This document shows positions 1 to 11,700 of a DNA stretch of 64,000 nucleotides, piece after piece. The stretch spans positions 115,692,376-115,756,375 of the forward strand of contig NC_083342.1 of the NCBI RefSeq assembly GCF_019175385.1. Direction: 5' to 3'. The notes under the pieces were generated by a model that saw nothing but the letters and a program-made list of their open reading frames with translations, made no database searches and was not told the DNA's origin. The position numbers and the translations under genes are program-made. Position 1 is the stretch's first letter; the number at the start of each line of letters is the position of its first letter. The stretch comes from Lycium barbarum (taxonomy: Eukaryota; Streptophyta; Magnoliopsida; Solanales; Solanaceae).

Positions 1-117
1 GAAATAGAACATTCAAGATCATGTATAAAATCAATATGCAGTTCTCTTGCTTTGTTTACAAAAAATCAAGCACATGATGATTATGTAGAGAACGGATTTT
101 GAGAAAAAAGATCATAC

Positions 118-3100
118 TTCTCCTTTGACGGTTGGATGAAGTATATGGCATCCATTGTTGGCAAAGGTTGCCTTCTTCTGAAAAGGTCTTCCACCACTGT
201 CACAATAAATACACATTATGCATTAGAACATGCAAGACTTACAACCAATGAATACACTACATGGGACTTTGTGACTCATATTGCACCAGGTTTGGTGACA
301 AAGTCAATAAACCTTATGTTTCTGACTGAGTAGAACTAGAAATCACAGACTAACTTCTGTGGTGCCTTAAAATGTTTTTTTTTTTCTCTACAGAAATAGG
401 AGTAGAAACATAACCTAATGAACCTAGTCATCACTCACTTCTCATTGAAAAATGCTCTTACTTCTTGGTTTACTGAAGGGGTTTGATAATTTAGTGAGGC
501 TAGATTGTCAACTAGATCTACAATGACACAGATAAACTAAAAGAGTTCATTGCATGCGGAGCTTACATGAAACTCCTTGATCAGTGATATCGGCCATTTT
601 GCATGTGGAAGACATCACTTTTACCGTTACTTTATCCATGATAAGAACCTGCAAAGAATTAGTTAAGCAGAGCATAAATTTTTGAAATGCAAGTCTCCTG
701 TGTTGTCAAGACATAAGGGCTGCACATAACTGAAAGGAAAAATAGAGAAAGAAGTCAATAACAACAATAACTCCTAACTTTTATTCTTATGCAAAGGTAT
801 GGTAGAGGTTTAAAAAGTTCATGATCCACTTTGACTATTGACATACTCACCAAGAGACTTCCCGCTGTTATATGATCAAGCATTGCGTAATAACACAGAT
901 AAAATTAGGCTATTCATTTTAAATTAATCAAGTCATATTGGTAAGATATTTTACTACAAATCATGCATGTCAAAACTTGATAAGATGGTAAAACAAGAGA
1001 TACTATAGAAAGTTTGGCATTGACAAGACAGCTGATGAGTTTTCACTATGATAAGTTGCTCCTTTGATTTAAAGTTCAAGCAGTGGAAACCACCTCTCTA
1101 TAGAAATGGAAGGAGAAGTCTGCCTACAGTATACACCACTCTACCCCTAACCCCCACTAGTTGGGAAGCACTTCGGACACAAGGTAAGCCATTTTGGAGC
1201 TGGTGCAAAAAACAACATAACAAAATACGACGTACTAGCTTTCCCCAAACATCTGGATGAGAGTAGTTCTTTAAGAGACAAGATTTTTTATAAAGTATTT
1301 AAGGCTATGAAATAAAATTGTTTCAAGGAGAAAAGACAAAATTTAACAAACTGATTCGTGGAATAAATTCCTCCTGTTAACATACCTTCCATGAAGATCT
1401 TGAATCTCCTGAACCCGAAGTTCGAAGCATTTCATGTAATAGTCCTAGAACAAAAATACATCTACACAGTCAGTGCATTAGTAGAAACTCATCTTTAATG
1501 TAGTGTAAAGTGCCATACACAGCCACGGTGATGAAGGGACATAGAGCAATCTGGTGGTATTAACATAGTTTAATGCTGCAATATAATTTAATTAAACAAA
1601 TTTAGTCTACATTCATTACTCCATATATTATAAGGCTTCTTGGATAACGTACTTCTTGTTGCTAGATTGAAAGATGCTAACAAAAGGTTAGATGATTTTA
1701 CTGGCTCCCATTTTGCATTTCTGTTCTTCCATTTTTCAGTATTTCACTCCCACTGCATTATTAAAAGAGTTGTACACCACATGCGTAAAACGGCTTCTAT
1801 TATATATATGACCTGACTGATTTCCTGAAGAGTTGTCTTGCTTGAGATTATTTCTCTATCAGCTACTCATTGCTGTGCATCAACATTAAAGATTCAGCTT
1901 ATTATACAATAGATTAGGAAGGCAACCAACCACTTATTACAGTTGGAGATGTTTCAAAGAAAGGGAAAGAAGTTGTATAAGCAACAAATTTTGAACCCTA
2001 CCAGCTCCTACTTGGAAATCCAAGAAGTTTTGGTCAAATCTACAATTCCCAACAGAAAGCACTTGTATGTTTTGATGATTGACAAAGTGAATAAACAAGG
2101 TGAATGAACCAGGTCTATTGACATGTTCCATCTCAGTAACAGATGCGAGACAAAGTGAATGAACCAGGTCTATGAACATGTTCCAGCTGAAAGTCCTGCT
2201 GCGAGTAGAACTCATGAATGAAAAGGTTCTGAGGTAGGAACTTGGAGGACAAGTTACAGGAGTCCTTTCCATAATCATTCGGGATAAATTTTAGACTCTT
2301 AAAGGGATATTGAAGCCCGCATGACACGCAAGAAGCTTAAGTCAACTCAAACAATAATTCTCCTATTGGGCCTCATCATGTAGGTTTTGTGTTCAGCCGA
2401 CTTACTGCGCACCAAAAGCTATATATATCCAAGTCCTCTCTTGAAGAATCTCACGCACTCACACAGAGAGAAACAAAATTCGAGCAAATACAATCAACAC
2501 AATATTTGTGAGTTCTGATTCCTGAAGTGCAGGCTTGATACAAAGAACAAAATTGAAGAACCTATTTCATCGTGTAATGTTATACAGTCTTCAAGTCTAG
2601 AATCTTATATTAGGATTGTTTTATCAAGTTGTACTTTTCCAGCTTTCATAGAAGCAATTGTCATAGGTATAAACACTTGTCAAATTCAGCTTCAAGTTGA
2701 GAGCAACTTGAAGTGGGCTCAATAGTCTAGGGAGATCATTGAGATAAGTATTAGAGTTAGTTGCTAGGTTGCAGAGTTTGTAATCTGAATTTGCAAAGGC
2801 TCACAATTGTATTAAAGTTTTGGGAAAAATCCTGTAGAGGTGTAGGTCATGAGTTTTTTTCACCCTTGTGAGCCGGGTGGTTTCCGCGTAAAAATACTAT
2901 GTCTTTACTTTTCTGTTCTTCATTATGATCTATCCTATTGGTGAAAATGGGGTACAACTTAGGATAGATTTTTGGTCGTGGGAAATATCAGCAGTTGAAC
3001 CCCTCAGAAATTTAAATGACTTAAGAATAAACATAGACTATGTAGCATGATGTACCTCTTTCTCATGTCAATGTCGCTATATAAAACGAAATTAACACCG

Positions 3101-3354
3101 TCAACTGATTTTATAAGAAAGAGAACCAAAATGCGCATTTTTCATATCTGTCACCAATATATTTACGGAGAGCATTTTATAAGTTGAAATACAAGTATGC
3201 TACGAACGCACATTCTCAAAATTTGGGCATTCATTACACAAACAAATAAATGCAATATAAGAAAAGATGAGAGCATACGATCACGGCTGATTTGCTTGAA
3301 ATTCTTGTATTCTCCGCCATGAGAGGACGACGTCTCCGAATCTGAAAATGACAT
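118..3354 (-). CDS. Sec1/Munc18 protein, KEULE/SEC1-like, 5' part (runs off left edge)
   Basis: Four exons on the minus strand join in phase: 3354-3279, 1444-1386, 648-567 and 196-118, each with AG/GT borders. They give about 98 residues beginning [19 protein letters not shown], followed by the segments [34 protein letters not shown] and [12 protein letters not shown], which I recognise as the start of the Sec1 domain of plant KEULE/SEC1A/SEC1B. These cytosolic proteins bind syntaxins and control SNARE assembly during vesicle fusion; KEULE acts at the cell plate in cytokinesis. I chose the ATG at 3354 because family members start MS(F/Y)SDS; an in-frame ATG lies 24 bases upstream. The last exon ends in phase 2, and the next exon lies outside the window. 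Intron 1 (1.8 kb) contains a retroelement-like stretch. Which of the three paralogues this is cannot be decided from 98 residues. Confidence 0.9.
2089..2190. repeat. Short imperfect direct repeat in intron 1 of the Sec1 gene
   Basis: The core GAATGAACCAGGTCTAT followed by ACATGTTCCA occurs twice within about 100 bases, with a one-base difference in the middle. It lies in intron 1 of the Sec1-like gene and has no coding explanation. Confidence 0.6.
2340..2995 (+). mobile_element. Degenerate Copia-type LTR-like fragment in intron 1
   Basis: This stretch contains a TATA-like CTATATATATCC, a leader-like region with ACACAGAGAG, and near its end CCCTTGTGAGCCGGGTGG with CGCGTAAAAATAC, which resembles plant Copia LTRs known to me. 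I could not find clean TG...CA ends or a target-site duplication, so it may be a truncated LTR. It lies in the intron of the Sec1-like gene, on the strand opposite to the gene. Confidence 0.35.
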
Positions 3355-4745
3355 ATTCTCCTTGCAAATTCTATTCACTGAATTTTATCTGAACATGAAG
3401 TGAATGAATCAGGAATTGAAATTTTGTGAGAGAGAAGAGCCACGTAGATACAAAGTGGAAGGAGAAAAATGAGGGAGTTCGTTTTTTTAAGGAGGGAATC
3501 AGAGAGTGTCTGAAAAGGTCGTTAAAACTTCGTGGGGACGCACAAAGAGCTCTAACGGTGAATTTAAATATATCTCATCCTCCTCCTCCAATTCTCTCTT
3601 ATTTCTATTTATATATTTCGACCCTTTCCGATTCTCCAACTAGTATTAGTTATACATCTAACTATATTATTAATGCTATAAATATCGATTGTATATGTGT
3701 TCCAACACACTTGCAATTGACCAAGACCGTGAAAAAATTAAGACTGAGCTAGTAGAAAATTATTAAGTATTTATTTCCATCTATGTTTCTAATATTTCTT
3801 ACAATAAGAGGCCAACAACAAAAAAAAACTTTAAAATATCGCTCAAGATATCATTATTAGGTTTGCTAGAGCCAAATCTTGAGTGAGTTTAATTAGTGCC
3901 ACTTTTTTTTTCATACATATTTGAAAGTAGTTGGGGAAAAAAGAAAGTTAAGAATAGGAGGAAGTAATTTGTATTTAGACTTGGACGTGCATGTTGGTTT
4001 CTCCAACAAACTGCTATTGGCGACCAACTAATCGTGCATTAACTGAATAGGACATACCTCTCTCTTTTTTTGTGCTTAAAAAATATTCTACTCCCTTAAT
4101 CTTGCGTTTTTTTTTTTTTTGGCCTTTTTATTCAATTTGCCAAGGTTATATTCTCTTACTTGAATAAGAAATTGAGTAAATTATTCTAAAACACTCATAT
4201 AAAATAATTCAGTTGTCAATAAAATTTTCTAGTGGGCGACAAAAAAAATTATTCTCTCATTCTTAAATTTCAAAACTTAAATACATAGGTAATTTCTCTT
4301 TGTAATTTTAATTTGCCTTTTAATTGTTCTTTCTTAATATACTCAATTATGGATATATTCTTAAAACTAAAAACTTGACGTACTTGCAAAATAGAAATAT
4401 TAGTTAAACTAATCTTGCGTATGAGGATCAAGTTTATGATTTTAAAGTATAAGGGGTGTATATATATGCAATTGAATCGCATTAAAGAGGTGTCTAGTGC
4501 AATTTAGCTAAGAAATTTTCGGCCAATACGCATAGTTAAAGGGGAGGATGCTATCCCCCTCAAAAAATGAGGAGTGAAGTACAATTGTACCTTTTCTTTA
4601 TTCAACGAAATATGTAAATGGTAATCAAATGCACAAAGCCATCTACAGGATCTTTAAAAAGATATTAAGATCATGGTGTTCTTCAGTTCCAGAATGTGAA
4701 AACATAGACCCATATATCTTAGAGGTTTGAACCTAAATTAAATGA
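3355..4745. other. Intergenic region between the Sec1-like and reductase-like genes
   Basis: This holds the 5' flank of the Sec1-like gene and the 3' flank of the reductase-like gene, both on the minus strand. The part above 3780 is AT-rich with poly-A and poly-T runs. I see no further gene, RNA or clearly bounded repeat. Confidence 0.6.
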
Positions 4746-7685
4746 CTAGAGCAGACCCCTTGTTTTGCAACACTCAATGGCTCCATCATATATTTCCTCT
4801 GGTCCATACTTGAACTTGAATCCAGTGTCCAAAAGCTTCTTAGATGAAAGTCTGGGATATTTTAGGCCACTACTCTCCTCCAAAGAACTACAAAAGAGAT
4901 GATAATCAATTTATGTTTTGTATATTGTTGATCATTAATTATTTCAAGAACCAAAAAGAAATAATATTGATGACAGACATTATATGGACTTACTCTTCTA
5001 TAATTGGTATTTGATATTCAGGGCATCTGACTGAAAGAAATTTGGAGAGTTCATGTATTGTTGTCTCTGCAGAAGAACAAATATATCTCCCTTTTGCATT
5101 TGGATGCTCGAAAAGAAAGATATGTGCACTCACCACATCATTTACATGTACAAAAGGAATGAGTTTTTGTTGCTCTAGCACATATTCACGATTTCCTGTA
5201 ATAACATAAGAAAAGCTATAATTGAAAAACGGCAATCGATTATGTTAAATAAATGATTATCAGTCTGTTGTCTTGACATGTGTAGAAAAGTGATTTAATT
5301 ACAGTATAAAAGAATATTTATAAGTACTATTAAGTCACCTAAATAAACTACAAGTAACTTCCTATAAAAAGTGGGATTGCTAACCTGGATATAAAGCAAA
5401 TTATCTGTTATAACATGCTGATAAATTCTTTATATTGTTAGCACTGGCAGAACCAAGAGTTTTAAAGGAGATTTAAAAAATTCAAACGTGTGACCTAAAA
5501 TAATTTTTGAACTACCAGTGCCGCTATAAGGGGATTCAAAAGTTAATATATATCCAAAAAAATCTCTATCCTTTTACACAGTCTATTTTCCAACAACGAG
5601 GATCCCCTTTCCTTAGTTGTTGACTTGTTGTGGCTCCGTCACTGTTTATCCATGTATATAAGTTAAATCTGTCTAGTGAAGGAAATATACATACCAAATA
5701 TCATGCCCAAAAATATTCGAACTGTATCGGGACAGTGAGGAGTTATGAAGGGTCCATGTACCCAAGAAGGAAGTATAGAAACAAGTTCAAGTCCCTTTTT
5801 TTCTGCAAATTCAATTGCTGCTTTCTCTGTCAAAGTCTTGCACACTGAATATGATGGTACTATTGTCTTTGCAAATTTGATGAAATCAACATCACTCCAA
5901 GAGCTTTCATCTACTATGTCTAAGCCTTTATCATTAAATAAAACAGCAACATCACTAGAAGTGTATACAACTCGTTTAACTGTCTTTGAATCGATACATG
6001 CTTGTAAAATCGCCAATGTTGCTGCAATGACACTTTTGACCTTCATTTCGTCGACTTCTTCATCTTCAAAATCCATCGGTTGAGCTAGATGGAAAACTCC
6101 CACACATCCTGCAATTGCTGCAGAAAAGCTTTCTGGATTTTTGATATCAGCATTGAAAATTTGAAGCCTCTCTGATGCACCTTCTAGGTTTGTGAGGTAG
6201 CTAATATCTCTCTTCCTATCTGAAATGCGGTTGAAGTAGGCTTATTATTTCTCTTGAAATACTAGTCAAACAAATTTTCCAGTATTTCACCAATATTTTT
6301 GAAACTGAAGTTAAGTATATTATTGATGGCCAAACAGGTATGTCTACAAAGCATATCCAGAAAATACTACTACTACTACTATTTTGTTGTATTTTTTAAA
6401 CGGAAAAGGCTCAATAAAATTGGGCTGATTTAAATAAACGACGTAGATCTCTAATATTAAACCAGCTAAATTTTAAATCCCAATTTAATAAAAAATCCGA
6501 GTCATACACCCGACCCAGCCACAACCATAATTTAGTTGGAGGTCACATGTCATTTCTGGTATTGTAAAACAGGCGTTAATGAAAAATTGGCATGGATGAG
6601 TCATTTTGGTAACGGTGATGACATAATTGAACCAAACTATTGATGAGTGGCAGAATGAGCCATTTCTGATAGTTCGATGGCATAAATGAGCATAACTATT
6701 GACGAGTGACATAAATGAGTCATTTCCGATAGTTCGATGACATATTTGAGCATTTTCCCTTTTTTAAATATGAGTTTGGAGTATACATTTATTAAAATTT
6801 AACAACTTTTTGCATATAAAGACGTATTTCGTATCGAAAATACTGGATTAAATTAACCAACAACTAATAGGCTATATCCTCCATTGTATTTGACTTTCCC
6901 TTACGTGAGTGCCCCAAAGGGTTAGGGTTAGCTACCCCATGATAGTAGGGGTATTGTTTGATGAGGATATAGGCGGACACTCTCCGTGCGTATTGCCAGA
7001 TCTCACATACGAATGGGCATGGCAATCATGTGTAACTCTAGTTTTCTATTTTAAGAGAGTTATTTGAGAGATATTTTGAAGGCTTAATGCATATGCGACC
7101 CCTACACTTGTTTCTTTTTTCCATTTTGACATCTCAACTAAGTATTGTTCCTATTGAACCCCAGAACTCATCCTCAAGTGTGTACAAACCCCCTAAATGA
7201 TTTTTATTAGAAGCAAAAGTTAAATTGGAAAAATGAAGGTGGAGTAATATTTTAGACATGTGATAAGCTATTCTTTAGGTCAACTTAATTAAGAGCTATT
7301 CTTTTTTTTTCCCTCTCAATTACTGTTAATCTTAGCTAAAGATGGATAATTAAATTAGAATATATATTAGCATGTTGCTACATTGAAAATGAAATATTAT
7401 GTAAGTCGGATTGTGTTTGATAGACACTCTTGAAGACGAGTTCAAGGGTTCAATAGGAACAACACTTAGTTGAGATGCTAAAATGAAAAAAAAAAAAAGG
7501 CAAGTTTAAGGGGCCGCATATGCATTAAGCCTATTTTGAATGGAAGGCAATTAACCTGGATGAGATCTAATAGTGGTGTTGACAGAGTAGCCATGTTGAA
7601 GAAGCCTCATGATGAGCCATGATCCAATAAATCCTGTTCCTCCTGTTACACATACTCTGCTGCTACCCTTTTCTTTTCCTTCCAT
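4746..7685 (-). CDS. Dihydroflavonol/vestitone reductase-like NAD(P)-dependent dehydrogenase
   Basis: Four exons (7685-7556, 6219-5695, 5195-4994, 4887-4746) join in frame to 332 residues, the usual length for this extended short-chain dehydrogenase family (DFR, cinnamoyl-CoA reductase, vestitone and anthocyanidin reductases). The N-terminal Rossmann motif [10 protein letters not shown] is at residues 14-23. The catalytic set is visible as YTSS (S131/S132) and Y167-SVC-K171. The C-terminus ends with [16 protein letters not shown] and [15 protein letters not shown], resembling vestitone reductase. Such enzymes reduce phenolic or flavonoid carbonyls with NADPH in the cytosol; the substrate cannot be read from the sequence. 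Intron 1 (1.3 kb) contains two Mutator-type MITEs, and intron 2 carries a probable hAT-type MITE. All splice borders are GT/AG and the gene shows no lesion, so it is probably functional. It is divergent from the S-acyltransferase gene. Confidence 0.92.
5442..5644. mobile_element. Probable hAT-type MITE in intron 2 of the reductase-like gene
   Basis: The ends are inverted: CACTGGCAGAACCAAG on the left and, read in reverse, CAGTGACGGAGCCAC on the right. This matches the CAGTGGCGGAGCCA terminal motif common to a Solanaceae MITE group. I could not find a convincing 8-bp target duplication. Confidence 0.5.
6401..6759. mobile_element. Mutator-type MITE with 9-bp target duplication (intron 1, reductase-like gene)
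   Basis: The left end is CGGAAAAGGCTCAA and the right end, reversed, is GGGAAAATGCTCAAAT. The exact 9-mer TTTTTTAAA flanks it at 6392-6400 and 6760-6768. A 9-bp duplication is characteristic of Mutator-like elements. The interior has short repeated phrases around ATGAGTCATTT and GATAGTTCGATG and no coding capacity. Confidence 0.72.
7081..7531. mobile_element. Mutator-type MITE, 451 bp, with 9-bp target duplication (intron 1, reductase-like gene)
   Basis: Terminal inverted repeats of about 110 bp begin GGCTTAATGCATATGCG on both ends and share further blocks such as ATCTCAACTAAGT and TTGTTCCTATTGAACCC. The exact 9-mer TATTTTGAA flanks the element at 7072-7080 and 7532-7540. The right target copy ends 15 bases from the exon 1 splice donor. 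It is non-coding. Confidence 0.88.
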
Positions 7686-8710
7686 CCCTTTTACAATTTA
7701 TGTATCTTATGTGAAACTAATGATAAATTAGCACCTGATATATAGCTATTGGGATTGACAATTTGATGAAAGTACATCTTGTTTCTTGTTAATCATGTAT
7801 TTAATTATTCAATTTAGTTGGTAATAGAGAAAGAAATGTATTAAATTAAACATATGCAGAGAGCGATGTTCTCTATATAAACAAGTTTCCAAAGAAAACA
7901 ACCATTTTCCAGCAGTTATTGCTTTGTACCTTTATAAAATTATGAAACTATTTCATTTAATTTTCCAAACTTTACTAGTTACACATAAATTCCTGACTCC
8001 GCTACTGGGCGAATATCGTATAGTACATGAACAATTTTAGCCCAAATCTATTCTATTTATTCTGTTTAATACAATTTTCTCCAATTTAATTTAATGAACA
8101 TAAAAAAAATATAATAAAACCAAATCAACAACTAAGAATATGATACAGTGATCAATAAAGTAATTTAAAAATTATGAATGTTAGGTTCAAATTTCTAGAT
8201 TATCTCTTTCCATCCGACCAAGCTCAGATGGACTTAGTAGTAGGGATTCAAGAAAGAAAATAGAACCACATCAAAAGGTCAAATTGCTAGTAGTTAATTA
8301 ATTTTACACATGCAAACAGAATAATCTTTATATATGTACTACCTAATAAAAGAAGTCAATTTTGCATCACCCATGAGAATGAGCCAAAGTAAGAAAAAGA
8401 ACCTTCTAATTAACCAATTAAGTACACACCATCTATCAGTAGCAGTTGGGAACTTGCCAAGCTTGACCGAACATCCCAATATAATGGGCGCTGTTGAAAT
8501 TCCAAATTTACCCCTTCACCGCTTCTCAGTTTCCCTTCTTCCTCACAACCAATTTCACTCTTCATCAACCATGGATTCCACTTTTCTCAACTAGGAATCC
8601 ATAAAAAAATATTAAGACCAAATTAATCAAAACAAAACACTCTCAATTAACAAAACAAAATTAAACCCCCCTTTTGATTCTTATTTTGTGTAATTCTTTT
8701 CTTTATTATT
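7686..8710. promoter_or_regulatory. Shared 5' region of two divergent genes
   Basis: About 1 kb separates the start codons of the reductase-like gene (minus) and the S-acyltransferase gene (plus). On the minus strand, TTATATAG at 7880-7873 is a plausible TATA box, about 190 bases before the reductase ATG. The acyltransferase side has CT-rich leader-like sequence around 8510-8580 and no obvious TATA box. No other gene is visible. Confidence 0.45.
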
Positions 8711-11700
8711 ATGTATAGATCTGGAACAGTGATGGCTTGGAATGTATTCAGATTTTGTACAGCCTTAAAAGGGTTAGGTTCAATTATGATCTTGTTAGTC
8801 TTAGGTGTTGTCGGTGTTACCTATTACGCTGTCGTTTTGACCTGCTATGGTCCATCCCTTGTTAGTGGCGATGGATTCTTGAATGCCCTTATCTCTCTTG
8901 CTGTGCTTATCTTGTTTCATTCTCTGGTAAAATTTCTTGACTTGGGGTTCCTTTATTTATCATTCGTTTTAATGGGTTTGTCAAGAAACTGTGAAAAATG
9001 TGTTTTTTTTTTTTTTGTTGGGTGCTTTTAGGTGTTTTATTTGACTAAAGTTTGTTCTTTGAGAATGATGCTACATGGTGTGGAATGTGGATGTATTGGG
9101 TTTTGATTATAGGATGTATGAGTATATTCTTGGGATCTTTGTTGAAGTTAGGCCTTTGGGAATCAACAACAACAACAACATACCAAGCGTATGCTTATAC
9201 CTAAAAGTTAGGCCTTTGGGAATATTTGAAGATTTTTTTTTTCTGTATCATGCACACCTGAATGTACATGGGTGTGTTTAGGATGGTCAGAAATAGATGA
9301 TAGTAAAGGGATATGTGTGAGATTTATAGAATCCTAATTTTCGGGGAACTTCTAATTTGTCATGAAAGATAAATGTTGAGTAGTGAATGAAACAGGTCCA
9401 AATGAATATCGAAGGCTCGCTTTTGTGACACGCGTAAGCAATAAAGCTAGGTGTGAAATAAGCTGAGGTCTTCGCTAGCTTAGACAACAGTTCTGTTAAG
9501 GCACGAAAGCCTCTAAGGCGCATGTCTCATTATACATGGGCTCTGTCTTGAAGAGGATGAATAATTATTTCCCTTGAGAATAATTTTCTTTCTATTCCTT
9601 TATCGATATAATTGCTGTTAATGCTGGAAGGGTTAAGAGGATTTATGTAGCTGACCCTAACTAGATTGAGATTGAGACGTACTTGTCCACAAATTTCACT
9701 CTTGTAGCTTAGATTGTGTTGAAGAATCCCGAGTTTTCTATTTTAGATGGTAAGTTTTCTCTACTTCTAGTGGAAGGTATTAATAAGCGTTGCACCTAAT
9801 AAATATACCTTCTATGTCAAGTTAGGTCATATTCAAACATTGAGAAGACTGATCATAGTTAAATGCCAATTATTGAGTAGTGAATGAAACAGGCCCAAAT
9901 GGAGCCAGACGATTTGGCATTATCGAAGGCTCGCTTTCAGGCACACGTAAGCACTAAAGCTACGTGCAAAATAAGCTGAGCTCTTCACTCACTTAGACAA
10001 CAGTTCAGTAAGGCACCAACGCTCCTAAGGCACATGTCTCACATTACCCATGGGCTCTGACTTGAAGAAGATGACTCTAGACAATAATTATTTCCCTTGA
10101 GAATAGTTTTCTTTCAATTCCTTTGTCCATTTGTCGTCAACACTGGAAGAGTTAAGAGGATTTATATAGCTGACCCGAACTAATATGAGATTGAGACGTG
10201 CTTGTCCACAAATTTCACTCTTGTAGCTTAGATGCATTGAATTCCAAGTTTTCTATTTTAGATGGTAAATTTTCTCAACTTCTAGTGGAAGGTATTAATG
10301 AGCGTTGCGCAAAAAAAATATACCTTCTAAGTCAAGTTAGGTTATATTCAAACATTGAGAAGACTGATCATTGGTAATGCAAAATGCCAATTATTATAGA
10401 AACTCTCAGAGATAGTTCTTATTACGTTGCGTGAAATGAAGATCGACAATGTACTTGCATTACTTAGTTGGCACTCACAGAAAATCTAACAAAATACGAG
10501 TTCGATCCAATCTCTTTAGCATAAAGATGGATATTCCTTGATCGTGATCATATAATCATTTATTCACAATCTTCACGTGGGTTAATAGTATTCATTAACC
10601 ATCATGGAAAATCTTATTCTCCGCTTAGAAATTCTGTATCTTCTAATGTTGGGGTTCATATAAAAGCCAAATGAGGCTGTGGCAACCTATACTCTCTATC
10701 TGAAAGAGTCGTTGTTCTTTAATAACCGCAGTTGGTGATGCTTTTGTGGAGTTACTTCTCTGTCGTTTTTACGGATCCTGGTAGCGTACCTCCAAATTGG
10801 AAGCCGGTCTTGGATGAAGAAAGAGGTGACACTGATCCTTTAACCGCATCTGAATTTGGGGCTTCACCAGCTGATCCAGCAAACCCAAGAGTACGGTTTT
10901 GTAAAAAGTGCAACCAGTTGAAACCACCTCGGTGCCATCATTGTTCTGTTTGTGAGTTCTTGTTATGCACCTTCTGTGACGAATTTTGTTTCTGTTTTTT
11001 ATTCATTCGAGATTGAGTTGTACATGTTTCCGTGTTTTAGGTGGAAGGTGTGTGTTAAAGATGGACCATCATTGCGTGTGGGTTGTCAATTGCGTTGGAG
11101 CACTAAACTACAAATATTTCCTTCTTTTTCTGGTAAGTTACTATTCTTAAATTGTTGATAAGATTCTACTATCAGCAACCTAAACAAAATTGATAGTCTA
11201 CCAGCAAATATGAAATTTCTTGATGGTTTTTCTGCACTGACTGCTCTCAGCCTTTGTTGTTAGCTTTCTGTTGTAATAGCTACTAGCCCTTTTGCTATGC
11301 AATGTATTCTGTGTTACATTGATTGCACCTTCCCGTTCTTCAATGGATATACCACAAAGTTTCAAAGGTTTTATTTTAGACCAACTCCTTAAGTTAAACA
11401 GACAATAGGAAAGAGCTGCAACTGGAAAATCATATTCACCTATTGATCCACAGTGCACAATCGTGAGCAGCTGTGAGTTCTTGATCGTAAGTACAATCAT
11501 CCTAGAATCTTAGTATATGACTTGTCTCCTAGCTTCTATCCTGCCAGTTGTACAAGTATGGAAAGAACTGGCTATTTTCATTTGGAAAATTTGAAAGACC
11601 ACTTTACTTGCTTCAAATTTCTGTGACCTTGTTCTTTGCCAAATTTTACTTCTCCTTTTATGTTGGTTTGCAAATCTGTCTATGTTAGCTTTGCATAGTT

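Noticed and set aside
1048..1260. 70-codon plus-strand frame in intron 1 of the Sec1-like gene
   Set aside because: No recognisable domain; it lies in an intron on the opposite strand and has no promoter or related sequence that I could see.
5745..6083. 112-codon plus-strand frame opposite the reductase exon 2
   Set aside because: It is the antisense shadow of a strongly conserved exon on the minus strand and has no family resemblance of its own.
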